Of a DNA stretch of 64,000 bases, positions 43,255 to 52,393 are shown one piece after another (the first letter of the stretch is position 1; every line of letters starts with the position of its first letter). The position numbers were made by a program, and so were the translations under genes. Under the pieces are notes generated by a model. It saw only the letters and a list, made by a program, of their open reading frames with translations. It was not told the DNA's origin and made no database searches. This DNA comes from Microbacterium sp. LWO12-1.2 (GTDB lineage Bacteria > Actinomycetota > Actinomycetes > Actinomycetales > Microbacteriaceae), in NCBI RefSeq assembly GCF_040675875.1, contig NZ_JBEGII010000001.1, positions 1,426,001 to 1,490,000 on the forward strand. The letters run 5' to 3'.

Positions 43255-43289
43255 TGAACGGTGTTCACGTGAACGGCGTTCAGTATAGT
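43255..43289. promoter_or_regulatory. Tandem BioQ-type operators and symmetric -10
   Basis: TGAACGGTGTTCA (43255-43267) and TGAACGGCGTTCA (43270-43282) are two inverted repeats of the form TGAAC-N3-GTTCA, 2 nt apart. The known BioQ motif of Corynebacterium is TGAAC-N3-GTTAC. The sequence AGTATAGT beside them gives TATAGT on the plus strand (43284-43289) and TATACT on the minus strand (43287-43282), so both divergent genes share one AT-rich -10. Confidence 0.75.
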
Positions 43290-43295
43290 GAGAGC

Positions 43296-43892
43296 ATGAG
43301 CCCCTCGTACAACTCGACGAGGCACGACCGCGACGGCGTCGCCCGTGTCGCACTGGCGCTTCTCGACGAAGTCGGACTCGCCGATCTCTCGATGCGCCGT
43401 ATCGCGGCGCGTCTCGACGTGCAGCCGAGCGCGCTCTACTGGCATTTCGCCAGCAAGCAGGCGCTCCTGGCCGAACTCGCTGACAGGATCACCGCCGGCA
43501 CCCCGCACGAGGACGCCTCCGTGCTCGACACGGCGCGGGGCATCCGCGACGCCCTGTTCGCGTACCGGGATGGTGCAGAGCTCGTGCTGAGCACCTACGC
43601 CCTTCGCCTCGGCTCCTCCGCAGCCCAGACCGCCGTGCATGATGCCCTGGTCGCAGGCGGTGCCGACTCTCCGCAGGAGCGTGCCGCCGCGATCATGCAC
43701 TTCATCCTCGGCCACGCCACGCTCGTGCAGCAGCGCATGCACGCCGACAGCTACGGCGCCGTGCTCTCTGGCGACGCGGCCAGCGCTGTGGACGATGTGA
43801 CCGCCGGCCTCGACCGCGTATTCGATCTCGGCGTGACCGCACTCGCCGGCGCCCTCAGGAGCTCTGCTGCTCCGCTGCGTGACCCAATCTGA
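43296..43892 (+). CDS. bioQ: TetR-family regulator, BioQ-like
   Basis: A 198-aa repressor. The helix-turn-helix is LSMRRIAARLDVQPSALYWH (residues about 33-52); a C-terminal ligand domain of the TetR_C class follows. In corynebacteria and mycobacteria BioQ represses biotin genes; here the gene is divergent to bioY and preceded by two matching operators, which supports the name. Start: ATG at 43296, 6 nt after TATAGT, so leaderless. The 3' end overlaps the convergent MFS gene by 38 bp. Confidence 0.82.
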   Translation: MSPSYNSTRHDRDGVARVALALLDEVGLADLSMRRIAARLDVQPSALYWHFASKQALLAELADRITAGTPHEDASVLDTARGIRDALFAYRDGAELVLSTYALRLGSSAAQTAVHDALVAGGADSPQERAAAIMHFILGHATLVQQRMHADSYGAVLSGDAASAVDDVTAGLDRVFDLGVTALAGALRSSAAPLRDPI

Positions 43893-45225
43893 GTCCTGGA
43901 ACGGACGCGAGGAACACCAGCGCGATGCAGAAGGCGAAGACCACGCCGAACGCACCGACGCCGCCACCGAGCGTCGCCACACCGAGACCCGCGATCGCGA
44001 TCGCGACAGCCGAGCCCGTCGCATCTGAGATCGACAGCGCGGAGGAATTGAAGCCTTGATCGTCCGGCCCCGAGTACGCCAGCGTCAGCACGGTCAGGCG
44101 CGGGTACAGCAGCCCCATCCCGCCACCGCCGAGAGCCCATCCGAGAATCACGAGCAGCGGCGAGATCCCCCACAGCGATGTGATCAGAACGCAGACGATC
44201 GCCGCCATCAGCAGGCTCAGGCTGATCAGTGTGATGCGGCGGTTGCCGAGCCGTTCGCCGTAGCGCCCCTGCAGCGCGGAAGCACCCGCCCACGCGAACG
44301 CCGCGAGCATCAGAGCGATCCCTGCCCAGGTGGCCGTGAAGTCGAACCGCTTCATCAGCAGATACGGGATGTACGCCTCGGCGGCGAAGAACGCACCCGC
44401 CACCAGGCCACGCATCAGCACGACGCTCGGAAGCCCCCGACCGGCACGCAGGGTCCCCTTCGGCACGAGCGGAAGCAAGGCGATGGCGATCACCACGACC
44501 GCAGCGATCGCGACCGGCCACCCCACGGGCGGCACCATATCGGCGGAGAAGCCGATGAGAACCGCGAATACGGCCACCACGCCGGCCAGCAACAGGCGCA
44601 TCGCCACGGCGCGCCGATCCTGTGGCACCCCGTGACCCAGGTCGACGCCCCGCAAGCGGGCAGCGATCGTGAGGAACGCGGCGGCGGTCAGCACTGCGAC
44701 TCCGAGGAAGGCCCAGCGCCAGTCCAGGAACTCGGCGACGGCACCGGCGAGGAACGGTCCGATCATCGACGGGACCACCCACGCGGCCGCGAACGCCGCG
44801 AACACCCGTCCGTGCAGATGCGGCGGATAGAGTCGCGCGACGACGACGTAGAGCGCGACCGTCTGGCCTCCGGCACCGAGTCCCTGCACGAGACGCCCGG
44901 CGAGGAACTGATGCATCGTCACGGCGAACCCGGAGATGACCAGACCGATCAGGAACAGCGAGACCGCAAAGTAGAGAGCACCACGCGGCCCGCGCGCGTC
45001 CGACCAGACGCCGGCGGCGACCATGCCGATCACGCTGGTGGCCAGCGTGCCCGCGAAGGCCACGGCGTACAGAGACTGTCCGTCCAGCGCCTCGCTGACA
45101 ATCGGCATCACGGTCGTGACGGCGAGCGACTCGATCGCGGCGAGGAAGATGAGCGCGACCGCGCCGAGAGTTACCCAACGGCGCTCACGGTCCCAGATCG
45201 ACGCCTCGGCCTGCACCTCGGTCAT
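43855..45225 (-). CDS. MFS transporter
   Basis: A 456-aa membrane protein with 12-14 hydrophobic segments. The first segment has IESLAVTTVMPIVSEALDG and the loop after the second reads GVWSDARGPRGAL, the MFS loop motif; LVQGLGAGGQTVALYVV follows. It resembles drug or metabolite exporters of the DHA groups. Start: ATG at 45225 overlaps the stop of the PatB-like gene. Substrate unknown. Its last 38 bp lie antisense to the end of bioQ. Confidence 0.87.
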   Translation of the reverse strand: MTEVQAEASIWDRERRWVTLGAVALIFLAAIESLAVTTVMPIVSEALDGQSLYAVAFAGTLATSVIGMVAAGVWSDARGPRGALYFAVSLFLIGLVISGFAVTMHQFLAGRLVQGLGAGGQTVALYVVVARLYPPHLHGRVFAAFAAAWVVPSMIGPFLAGAVAEFLDWRWAFLGVAVLTAAAFLTIAARLRGVDLGHGVPQDRRAVAMRLLLAGVVAVFAVLIGFSADMVPPVGWPVAIAAVVVIAIALLPLVPKGTLRAGRGLPSVVLMRGLVAGAFFAAEAYIPYLLMKRFDFTATWAGIALMLAAFAWAGASALQGRYGERLGNRRITLISLSLLMAAIVCVLITSLWGISPLLVILGWALGGGGMGLLYPRLTVLTLAYSGPDDQGFNSSALSISDATGSAVAIAIAGLGVATLGGGVGAFGVVFAFCIALVFLASVPGLRLGHAAEQQSS

Positions 45226-46376
45226 CGCGCCACGAGAGCGGCGATGCGCTCGATGGCCTCGGTGATGATGTCGGGGCTGGTGCCGAAGTTGAGACGCACG
45301 TACCCCTTGCCTTCCTCGCCGAACGCCGGCCCGTATTGCAGGGCGACCTTGGATTCGCGCAGGATGCGCCGGGCAGGATTGTCGCCCCAGCCGAGTCCGG
45401 ACAGATCGATCCACGCGAGGTAGCCGGCGTCCGGTATCCGGTAGCGCGCACCGGGAAGATGCTGCGCCAGAAGACGATCGAGCAGCACGCGGTTCTCATC
45501 GAGCGTATGCAGCAGCCCGTCGAGCCAGAGGTCGCTCTCCTCGGAGAACGCCGCCACAGCGGCCAGCAGCCCGAACTGTCCGGTGCGCCACTCCACCTCG
45601 ACGGGCATCGCACGCACCACGGCGGTGGTCGCGTCGTCCGCCGTCACCATGAGCGCGCACTTGAGGCCGGCGAGGTTGAACGCCTTGCTGGCGCTGACGA
45701 CGGCGTAGCCGACGCGCTGTGCAGCATCGTTCACCGAGAGGAACGGCGTGAAACCTGTCCCCGGTTGAGCGAGCGGAGCATGGATCTCGTCCGAGACCAC
45801 GCTCGCTCCGAACTCGTCGGCCAGTTCAGCAATCGCCGCAAGAGTCGAACGGTCGTGAACGGTCCCGGTCGGGTTGTGCGGATTACAGAGCAGGATGGCC
45901 GTCGCGCCGCCGGTGAAGGCCGCGCGGATGCCGTCGAGGTCGAGCTCCCAGCCCGCCCCCGTGTCACGCAGAGAGACGCGTTCGATCGCCGCGCCCGCCT
46001 CCTCGACGAGGTCGTAGAACGGCGGATACACGGGTGGCGTCACCACGACCCGCTCCCCCGGTCGCGTCACGCGGCGCAGGATCTCGACGATCCCCATGCT
46101 GACATCAGCCGTGCTGCGGGTGCGCGACGGGTCGACCTGCCATCCGAAACGGCGCCGCGCGAACGACGCGTACGCCTCGGCGAGCGGGGTGCGAGACGCC
46201 ACATAGCCCGTGTCACCGGTCTCGACGGCACGATGAAGCGCTTCCGTGATCGTGGGAGCAAGTGGGAAGTCGGTCTCGGCCACGAACAGCGGAAGCACGT
46301 CTGCGGGATATTCCCGCCACTTCTCACTGGTGCGCTCGCGCAGCTCGGCGAGAGGCAGAGCCGTGACGCGCAGCAT
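45222..46376 (-). CDS. PatB/MalY-type PLP-dependent C-S lyase
   Basis: A 384-aa fold type I PLP enzyme. PLP lysine Lys231 in SASKAFNLAG, Asn169-region in NPHNPTG, Asp196 in SDEIHAPL. The opening DVLPLFVAETDFPLAP is the PatB/MalY pattern, so cystathionine beta-lyase activity is expected, releasing homocysteine, pyruvate and ammonia. It lies 2 nt after the SufT gene, at the tail of the suf run where a SufS cysteine desulfurase might be expected. GAGG overlaps the start. Confidence 0.88.
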   Translation of the reverse strand: MLRVTALPLAELRERTSEKWREYPADVLPLFVAETDFPLAPTITEALHRAVETGDTGYVASRTPLAEAYASFARRRFGWQVDPSRTRSTADVSMGIVEILRRVTRPGERVVVTPPVYPPFYDLVEEAGAAIERVSLRDTGAGWELDLDGIRAAFTGGATAILLCNPHNPTGTVHDRSTLAAIAELADEFGASVVSDEIHAPLAQPGTGFTPFLSVNDAAQRVGYAVVSASKAFNLAGLKCALMVTADDATTAVVRAMPVEVEWRTGQFGLLAAVAAFSEESDLWLDGLLHTLDENRVLLDRLLAQHLPGARYRIPDAGYLAWIDLSGLGWGDNPARRILRESKVALQYGPAFGEEGKGYVRLNFGTSPDIITEAIERIAALVAR

Positions 46377-46378
46377 CC

Positions 46379-46708
46379 TCAGATCGCGAAGCCGAGCGCG
46401 CGCATCATGTCGCGTCCGTCATCGGTGATCTTCTCTGGACCCCACGGCGGCATCCAGACCCAGTTGATCCGGAACCGGTCGACGACGCTGTCCAGCGCCT
46501 GCGCCGTCTGGTCCTCGAGCACGTCCGTCAGCGGGCAGCCCGCACTGGTCAGCGTCATGTGGATGACGAGAGCATCGTTCTCGTCATCCCAGGCGAGATC
46601 GTAGATGAGGCCGAGGTCGACGACATTGATCCCCAGTTCGGGGTCCATGACGTCTTTCAGAGCCTCTGTGACCTCGTCATACTTCTGGTCCGTGAGCGTC
46701 GCGGTCAT
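46379..46708 (-). CDS. sufT: SufT/MIP18-family Fe-S assembly factor (DUF59)
   Basis: A 109-aa protein with DPELGINVVDLGLIYDL and the conserved Cys58 in TSAGCPLTD. Such proteins help mature Fe-S clusters. Start: ATG at 46708. No Shine-Dalgarno is visible, but TAGGCT (46720-46715 on this strand), overlapping the sufC stop codon, ends 6 nt upstream, so a separate leaderless transcript is possible. Confidence 0.9.
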   Translation of the reverse strand: MTATLTDQKYDEVTEALKDVMDPELGINVVDLGLIYDLAWDDENDALVIHMTLTSAGCPLTDVLEDQTAQALDSVVDRFRINWVWMPPWGPEKITDDGRDMMRALGFAI

Positions 46709-46714
46709 GCAGTC

Positions 46715-46720
46715 AGCCTA
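46715..46720 (-). promoter_or_regulatory. Possible internal -10 overlapping the sufC stop
   Basis: TAGGCT whose first three bases are the sufC stop codon. It stands 6 nt before the sufT ATG. It fits the local leaderless pattern, but chance is possible because the stop codon supplies half of the match. Confidence 0.35.
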
Positions 46721-47488
46721 CGCCTCGAGCGGGGCTGCGGGGTCGAGGAAACGGTCGTATCCTTCGTCCTCGAGCCGATCGGCGAGCTCCGGGCCGCCCT
46801 CTTCCACGATCTTGCCGGCGACGACCACGTGCACGAAGTCGGGGCGGATGTAGCGGAGGATACGGGTGTAGTGGGTGATCAGCAGCACGCCGAGTCCCGT
46901 CGACTCCTTCGCGCGGTTGACACCCTCGGAGACGATCTTGAGCGCGTCGACGTCGAGACCCGAGTCGGTCTCATCGAGGATCGCGAACTTCGGCTTGAGC
47001 ACCTCGAGCTGAAGGATCTCGTGGCGCTTCTTCTCGCCGCCGGAGAAGCCCTCGTTGACGTTGCGCTGCGCGAACTTCGGGTCCATGCGCAGGTTCGCCA
47101 TGGCCGACTTGACATCCTTGGTCCAGCCACGGATGGCCGGCGCTTCGCCGTCGAGTGCCGTCTTCGCGGTACGCAGGAAGTTGGTGACGGTGACTCCGGG
47201 GATCTCGACCGGGTACTGCATCGCGAGGAAGAGTCCCGCGCGTGCCCGCTCGTCGACCGTCATCTCCAGCACGTCGGCGCCGTCGAACGTGATGGAACCG
47301 CTCGTCACGGTGTACTTGGGGTGGCCGGCGATCGTGTACGCCAGCGTCGACTTGCCTGAGCCGTTGGGGCCCATGATCGCATGGGTCTCACCCGTGTTCA
47401 TGGTGAGGGTGATTCCGTTGAGGATCGGGGTGGTCCCCGACTCGGTCTCGACCGTCACGTACAGGTCGCGGATCTCGAGAACAGACAT
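46718..47488 (-). CDS. sufC: Fe-S cluster assembly ATPase SufC
   Basis: A 256-aa ABC-type ATPase that drives the SufBCD scaffold. Walker A GPNGSGKST, signature FSGGEKKRHEILQLE and Walker B FAILDETDSGLD are typical. It is soluble and has no permease partner. Its start directly follows the stop of the Rieske gene. Confidence 0.96.
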   Translation of the reverse strand: MSVLEIRDLYVTVETESGTTPILNGITLTMNTGETHAIMGPNGSGKSTLAYTIAGHPKYTVTSGSITFDGADVLEMTVDERARAGLFLAMQYPVEIPGVTVTNFLRTAKTALDGEAPAIRGWTKDVKSAMANLRMDPKFAQRNVNEGFSGGEKKRHEILQLEVLKPKFAILDETDSGLDVDALKIVSEGVNRAKESTGLGVLLITHYTRILRYIRPDFVHVVVAGKIVEEGGPELADRLEDEGYDRFLDPAAPLEA

Positions 47489-47815
47489 TCAGACTTCCTT
47501 AATCACGGTCGGGTCGATGAGCACGTCGTCGCCGTCGATCACGACGACGTAGACCGGGACGGGCTCATAAGCGGGGAGATTCTGGGGAACGCCGGTGAGC
47601 AGCGAGAACGCGGAGCCGTGGGCCCAGCACTCGACCGTGTCACCTTCGACGAAGCCCTCGGAGAGGGAGATCTCTCCATGGGTGCAGGTGTCGCCGATGG
47701 CGTGCACGACACCATCGCCGTCCTTGATGACGGTGATCGCCACTCCGCCCGGGTCGACACGCAGCGGCGTGTCCTGCTCGAGTTCGGAGAGGCCGCAGAC
47801 GCGCTCGGCGGTCAT
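47489..47815 (-). CDS. Rieske-type ferredoxin in the suf operon
   Basis: A 108-aa soluble [2Fe-2S] protein. Ligands Cys44 and His46 (CTHGE) and Cys63 and His66 (CWAHGSAF) are present. It resembles the ferredoxin subunit of non-heme iron oxygenases and is often found inside actinobacterial suf operons, where it may deliver electrons for cluster assembly. The start overlaps the sufD stop (ATGA). Confidence 0.92.
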   Translation of the reverse strand: MTAERVCGLSELEQDTPLRVDPGGVAITVIKDGDGVVHAIGDTCTHGEISLSEGFVEGDTVECWAHGSAFSLLTGVPQNLPAYEPVPVYVVVIDGDDVLIDPTVIKEV

Positions 47816-49017
47816 GCATCCACCGCCGCGAGTTCGGTCTCGATCGCGTCGAGCAGCTCCGTCTCCAGAGCCGGGATGCCGAGTCGCTGCACGATGTCGG
47901 TGAGGAATCCGAGCACGACGAGGCGACGTGCCTCCTCTTCGCTGATGCCCCTGGCCTGCAGGTAGAACAGCTGCTCATCATCGAAACGACCGGTCGCGCT
48001 CGCGTGGCCGGCGCCGAGGATGTCACCCGTCTCGATCTCGAGGTTCGGGATCGAGTCAGCGCGCGCGCCCTCGGTGAGCACGAGGTTGCGGTTCGCCTCG
48101 TAGGAATCGGTGCCGGTGGCGTTCTGCCCGATGAGGACGTCGCCGATCCAGACGCTGTGCGCGCCCTGTCCTTGCAGCGCACCCTTGTAGAGCACGTCAC
48201 CCTTGGTGCGCGGGCCCTTGTGGTGCAGGTAGACCTGGCTCTCGAGGTGCTGTCCGGCGTCCGCGTAGGACAGCCCGTACAGGTAGCCCTCGGAACCCGC
48301 GCCCGCGAGCTCGACGTTGGGGTTCACACGCACGACACCGCCGCCGAAGCTGACCACGAAGTGCTTGAGAGTCGCATCGGCGTCGACACGGGCCTGGTGG
48401 GCCGACGTGTGGACAGCGTCATCCTGCCACTGCTGGAGGCTGATGACGGTGAGCTTCGAACCGGGACGCGCGATGATCTCGAGGTTCTGCGTGTACTGGG
48501 CGCTGCCGGTGTGCTGCAGAACCACGGTCGCGACGCTGTGCTCGAGCGCCTCGATCACGATGTGGGCGTCGGCGCGGCGGTCGGCGCCGAGTCCCTCGAC
48601 GGCGAGGAAGATCGGCTCTGCGACCTCTTCCTCGCGCGGGATGCGCACGTGCAGCGCCTCATGGGCCCCCTGCCACGCCACGGCGGCGGTGATGTCTTCC
48701 GCGAGGAAGACCTCTCCACGCGGGGCGGTCCCGACGGCAAGAGGTGCTGCGAAGTACCGCTCGCCCGACTGGATGTCGTAGCTCACACCGTCATTGGTCT
48801 CGGCGACCTCGAACAGCGAGGCGAGCTGAGCGACAGGAGTGTGCTTCCAGTTGACCTCACGCCCGGTGGGCGCTCCGAAGTCGGACGGCTCGAAGGAGTG
48901 CGGTCGCTCCGAGCGGGTCTGCACGGGCACGAAACCTGCGCTGGCCACCTGGGCCGCCGGGTCGACGTGGGCGCTCGTAAGGTGCGACGCCGTCGGCGTC
49001 GTCGTCTGGGCCGTCAT
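47812..49017 (-). CDS. sufD: Fe-S cluster assembly protein SufD
   Basis: A 401-aa scaffold protein of the SufBCD complex. The C-terminal beta-helix and end (VYLHHKGPRTKGDVLYKGAL; GHASATGRFDDEQLFYLQAR) are typical of SufB/SufD, and the short N-terminus points to SufD. It lies 35 bp behind sufB. Confidence 0.95.
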   Translation of the reverse strand: MTAQTTTPTASHLTSAHVDPAAQVASAGFVPVQTRSERPHSFEPSDFGAPTGREVNWKHTPVAQLASLFEVAETNDGVSYDIQSGERYFAAPLAVGTAPRGEVFLAEDITAAVAWQGAHEALHVRIPREEEVAEPIFLAVEGLGADRRADAHIVIEALEHSVATVVLQHTGSAQYTQNLEIIARPGSKLTVISLQQWQDDAVHTSAHQARVDADATLKHFVVSFGGGVVRVNPNVELAGAGSEGYLYGLSYADAGQHLESQVYLHHKGPRTKGDVLYKGALQGQGAHSVWIGDVLIGQNATGTDSYEANRNLVLTEGARADSIPNLEIETGDILGAGHASATGRFDDEQLFYLQARGISEEEARRLVVLGFLTDIVQRLGIPALETELLDAIETELAAVDA

Positions 49018-49052
49018 CTAGCCGACACTTCCATTCATCGTCAGAGGGACGG

Positions 49053-50471
49053 TCATCCCACACTGCCTTCCATACCCATTTCGATGAGCTTGTTGAGCTC
49101 CATCGCATACTCCATCGGCAGTTCCCGCGCGATCGGCTCGATGAAGCCGCGCACGATCATCGCCATCGCCTCGTCCTCGGGCATGCCGCGGGACTGCAGG
49201 TAGAACAGCTGCTCCTCGCTGACCTTCGAGACCGTGGCCTCGTGGCCGAGCTGCACGTCGTCGACACGGATGTCGATCGCCGGGTACGTGTCGGAGCGGG
49301 ACTTGGTGTCGACCAGCAGCGCATCGCAGCGCACGGTGTTCGCCGAGTGGTGTGCCGCTGCGTCGACGCGCACCTCGCCGCGGTAACCCGCACGTCCACC
49401 GCCACGGGCGATCGACTTCGAGATGATCGAGGACTGCGTGTACGGCGCCATGTGGATCATCTTCGCGCCGGCGTCCTGGTGCTGCCCTGGTCCGGCGAAG
49501 GCGACCGAGAGGGTCTCGCCCTTGGCATGCTCGCCCATCAGGTAGATCGACGGGTACTTCATCGTCACCTTGGAGCCGATGTTGCCGTCGACCCACTCCA
49601 TCGTGGCGCCCTCATGGGCGACGGCACGCTTGGTGACGAGGTTGTAGACGTTGTTCGACCAGTTCTGGATCGTCGTGTAGCGCACGCGGGCGTTCTTCTT
49701 CACGATGATCTCGACCACGGCCGAGTGCAGGGAGTCCGACTTGTAGATCGGAGCCGTGCAGCCCTCGATGTAGTGGACGTAGCTGTCCTCATCGGCGATG
49801 ATCAGGGTCCGCTCGAACTGGCCCATGTTCTCGGTGTTGATGCGGAAGTACGCCTGCAGCGGGATCTCGACGTGCACGCCCTTGGGGACATAGACGAACG
49901 ATCCGCCCGACCAGACGGCCGTGTTGAGCGCGGCGAACTTGTTGTCGCCGGCGGGGATCACGGTGCCGAAGTACTCTTCGAAGATCTCCGGGTGCTCACG
50001 CAGAGCGGTGTCGGTGTCCATGAAGATGACACCCTGCTCCTCCAGGTCCTCGCGGATCTGGTGGTAGACGACCTCGGACTCGTACTGAGCAGCCACGCCG
50101 GCCACGAGGCGCTGACGCTCGGCCTCGGGGATGCCGAGGCGCTCGTAGGTCTCGCGGATCTCCGCGGGAAGGTCTTCCCACGACTGCGCCTGCTTCTCCG
50201 TCGAGCGCACGAAGTACTTGATGTTGTCGAAGTCGATCTCGCTGAGATCGGCACCCCACGTGGGCATCGGTTTGCGGCCGAAGAGCTGATAGCCCTTCAG
50301 GCGCGTCTTCAGCATCCACTCGGGTTCGTTCTTGAGTGCAGAGATGCCACGGACCACCTCTTCGGAGATCCCTCGCTTCGCAATGGCACCGGCCGCATCG
50401 GCGTCGTGCCACCCGAATTCGTACACCCCCAGGCTTTCCAGCTCTGGGCGGTCGATCAGCACATCCGACAT
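49053..50471 (-). CDS. sufB: Fe-S cluster assembly protein SufB
   Basis: A 472-aa scaffold subunit and first gene of the operon. [23 protein letters not shown] and [18 protein letters not shown] are SufB hallmarks, and the C-terminus [19 protein letters not shown] is complete. AAGGAG precedes the ATG at 50471; upstream ATG at 50516 is not needed. No SufR-type regulator gene is next to it; ctaA is divergent instead. Confidence 0.97.
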   Translation of the reverse strand: MSDVLIDRPELESLGVYEFGWHDADAAGAIAKRGISEEVVRGISALKNEPEWMLKTRLKGYQLFGRKPMPTWGADLSEIDFDNIKYFVRSTEKQAQSWEDLPAEIRETYERLGIPEAERQRLVAGVAAQYESEVVYHQIREDLEEQGVIFMDTDTALREHPEIFEEYFGTVIPAGDNKFAALNTAVWSGGSFVYVPKGVHVEIPLQAYFRINTENMGQFERTLIIADEDSYVHYIEGCTAPIYKSDSLHSAVVEIIVKKNARVRYTTIQNWSNNVYNLVTKRAVAHEGATMEWVDGNIGSKVTMKYPSIYLMGEHAKGETLSVAFAGPGQHQDAGAKMIHMAPYTQSSIISKSIARGGGRAGYRGEVRVDAAAHHSANTVRCDALLVDTKSRSDTYPAIDIRVDDVQLGHEATVSKVSEEQLFYLQSRGMPEDEAMAMIVRGFIEPIARELPMEYAMELNKLIEMGMEGSVG

Positions 50472-50704
50472 CACACTCTCCTTATTGGGCCTCAACGGTG
50501 TCATCCGCCCCGACACACCGGATCCCCCGTCGAATCGGCGGGGAGCGGGTGCCGCTGGTGGGCCCTCATCACCGGCGCAGACATCGCGCCTAAACTGTTG
50601 ACGATGCTTCAGCGCGGTAAGCGCTCATCACAACAATTCGATTCTACAGGTTCCGCCTGGTGGCCGGGCCGTGCTCGCGATGCCACCCGCGGTCCGGAGG
50701 ACTA

Positions 50705-51820
50705 ATGCCCGAGACGACGATCCCCTCCGCCACGAGTACCGAGGGGCAGGACACCGCAGCAGCGCGCCCCGCATTGTGGGGACGCGCACTCCGGGTTCTC
50801 GCGTGGCTGTCGTTCCTCAGCGAGACGATCATCATCGGAACCGGCGGAGCCGTGCGCCTCACCGGGTCCGGACTCGGATGCTCGGACTGGCCGCTCTGCA
50901 CACCGGAATCACTCGTCCCGATCCTCGAGGTCCAGGGGATCCACGGACTCATCGAGTTCGGGAACCGCCTCATGACGGGCGTGGTCGGCATCATCGCCCT
51001 CGCCGTGGTGCTGCTCGTGCTCCACACCATCAGCGGTCGACGCTCGCTCATCCGGGCGCTCTGGTTCGCTGTCGGTGGGATCGTCGCCGCGGGCGTGGCG
51101 TTCGCGATCGCTGTCCCGCTCCACATCCCGGCCTCCCCGATCGCCCTGGGCGTGCTCCTTCTCGCGGTCATCGCCGCGGCGGTGCACTCGGTGCGCACGA
51201 CCCCCGCACGTCGTGACCTGGTCCTGCTCGCCTGGATCACGCTGATCGGCGTAGTGGCGCAGGCCCTCGTCGGCGGCATCACGGTACTCACCGGCCTGAA
51301 TCCGTTCATCGTCGGCTTCCACTACACCTCCTCGCTGCTCCTGGTGTGCGTCACCGCCGCCTTCCTGGTGCGGCTGTACGAGGCACCAGGCCCACGCGAA
51401 CGCGCCGTGCCCACTTGGTTCACCATCCTCACCCACGTCACGGGCCTCGCGCTCGCGGTGACCATCGTCTTCGGCGTCCTCACGACCGGCTCCGGCCCGC
51501 ACTCCGGTGATGCGGACGTGCTGCGTCACGGCTTCGACGCCACGATCCTCGCGCACGTGCACTCCTGGCCCGGGTACATCCTGGCCGCGCTGGTCCTCAC
51601 GCTCACGATCGCGGCATGGGCGCTGCACCTTCCCCCGCGCCGTTGGCTGCTGGTCCTGGTGCTCGCGATCCTGGTACAGGTCGGCGTCGGCATCTGGCAG
51701 GCCAGGGAAGGTCTGCCGCCGCTCCTGGTCGGCATCCACATGGTGCTCGCCTCACTCTCGGCAGCGACCTACACCGTCGTCGTGCTGCACCTGAAGCGCC
51801 CGGTCTCCGAGAAGGACTGA
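50705..51820 (+). CDS. ctaA: Heme A synthase
   Basis: A 371-aa membrane protein with eight hydrophobic segments that converts heme O to heme A. The loop GGAVRLTGSGLGCSDWPLC, with two Cys that can pair, and EFGNRLMTGVVG are CtaA signatures; conserved His residues lie in GFHYTSSLLL and GIHMVLASLSA. GGAGG stands directly before the ATG at 50705. It works with CtaB (52394) and SURF1 (34145). Confidence 0.94.
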   Translation: MPETTIPSATSTEGQDTAAARPALWGRALRVLAWLSFLSETIIIGTGGAVRLTGSGLGCSDWPLCTPESLVPILEVQGIHGLIEFGNRLMTGVVGIIALAVVLLVLHTISGRRSLIRALWFAVGGIVAAGVAFAIAVPLHIPASPIALGVLLLAVIAAAVHSVRTTPARRDLVLLAWITLIGVVAQALVGGITVLTGLNPFIVGFHYTSSLLLVCVTAAFLVRLYEAPGPRERAVPTWFTILTHVTGLALAVTIVFGVLTTGSGPHSGDADVLRHGFDATILAHVHSWPGYILAALVLTLTIAAWALHLPPRRWLLVLVLAILVQVGVGIWQAREGLPPLLVGIHMVLASLSAATYTVVVLHLKRPVSEKD

Positions 51821-51904
51821 CCGGAAGCCACCTTCGGACGGCGCACAGTCGATCCATAGGCGGCGCATCGCGGACTCATCAGCGCGTAGGCGATGGTGGT
51901 CGAC

Positions 51905-52321
51905 ATGAACAAGTCACTGACACGCAGCATCGGCTTCTGGCTCCTTCTCGTCCTCTCCGTGGCTTCCGCGGCTGTGGGCGGGTGGATCATCTCCGGCCAT
52001 ATCGGCACGATGACGAGCACGCTGACCGACGGCACCGCGACCGGCGTCGAGGTCTACGTCGGTCAGTCCCTGGTGGTCGTGGGCGCCGCGCTGCTCGGCG
52101 CCGGCGTACTGGGAATCCTTCTCGCCGTCGCTCTCACCGCCGTGCGCGCACTCATCCCGACCGCCGCGCCGGTCGTCGTCGAACCGATCGATTGGACCGC
52201 CGAGCCCGACAGCACGATCGAAGAGACCCCCGCGGCATCCACGGAGGCATCGAGCATCGACGATGCTTCCGACGCCGCGCCGGCAGTCGGCACCGCCCCG
52301 GAGACAGCACCGACACGCTGA
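51905..52321 (+). CDS. Small two-span membrane protein of unknown function
   Basis: A 138-aa protein: two hydrophobic segments (about 10-32 and 57-85) around a short polar loop, then an acidic Ser/Thr/Ala-rich tail (EETPAASTEASSIDDASDAA). No family recognised. The ATG at 51905 is chosen; an ATG at 51893 in the same frame adds four residues. The -10 TAGGCG at 51887-51892 would make 51905 the better start. It is followed by a strong terminator. Confidence 0.7.
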   Translation: MNKSLTRSIGFWLLLVLSVASAAVGGWIISGHIGTMTSTLTDGTATGVEVYVGQSLVVVGAALLGAGVLGILLAVALTAVRALIPTAAPVVVEPIDWTAEPDSTIEETPAASTEASSIDDASDAAPAVGTAPETAPTR

Positions 52322-52338
52322 CCCAGAAGCTCATACAG

Positions 52339-52380
52339 AGAAGGAGGGGGCGCCGGATGACGGCACCCCCTCCTTCTGCG
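52339..52380. terminator. Bidirectional terminator before ctaB
   Basis: AGAAGGAGGGGG pairs perfectly with CCCCCTCCTTCT (12 bp), with an inner CGCCG/CGGCA stem. It separates convergent genes. Confidence 0.85.
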
Positions 52381-52393
52381 TGTGCAGTTCGGA

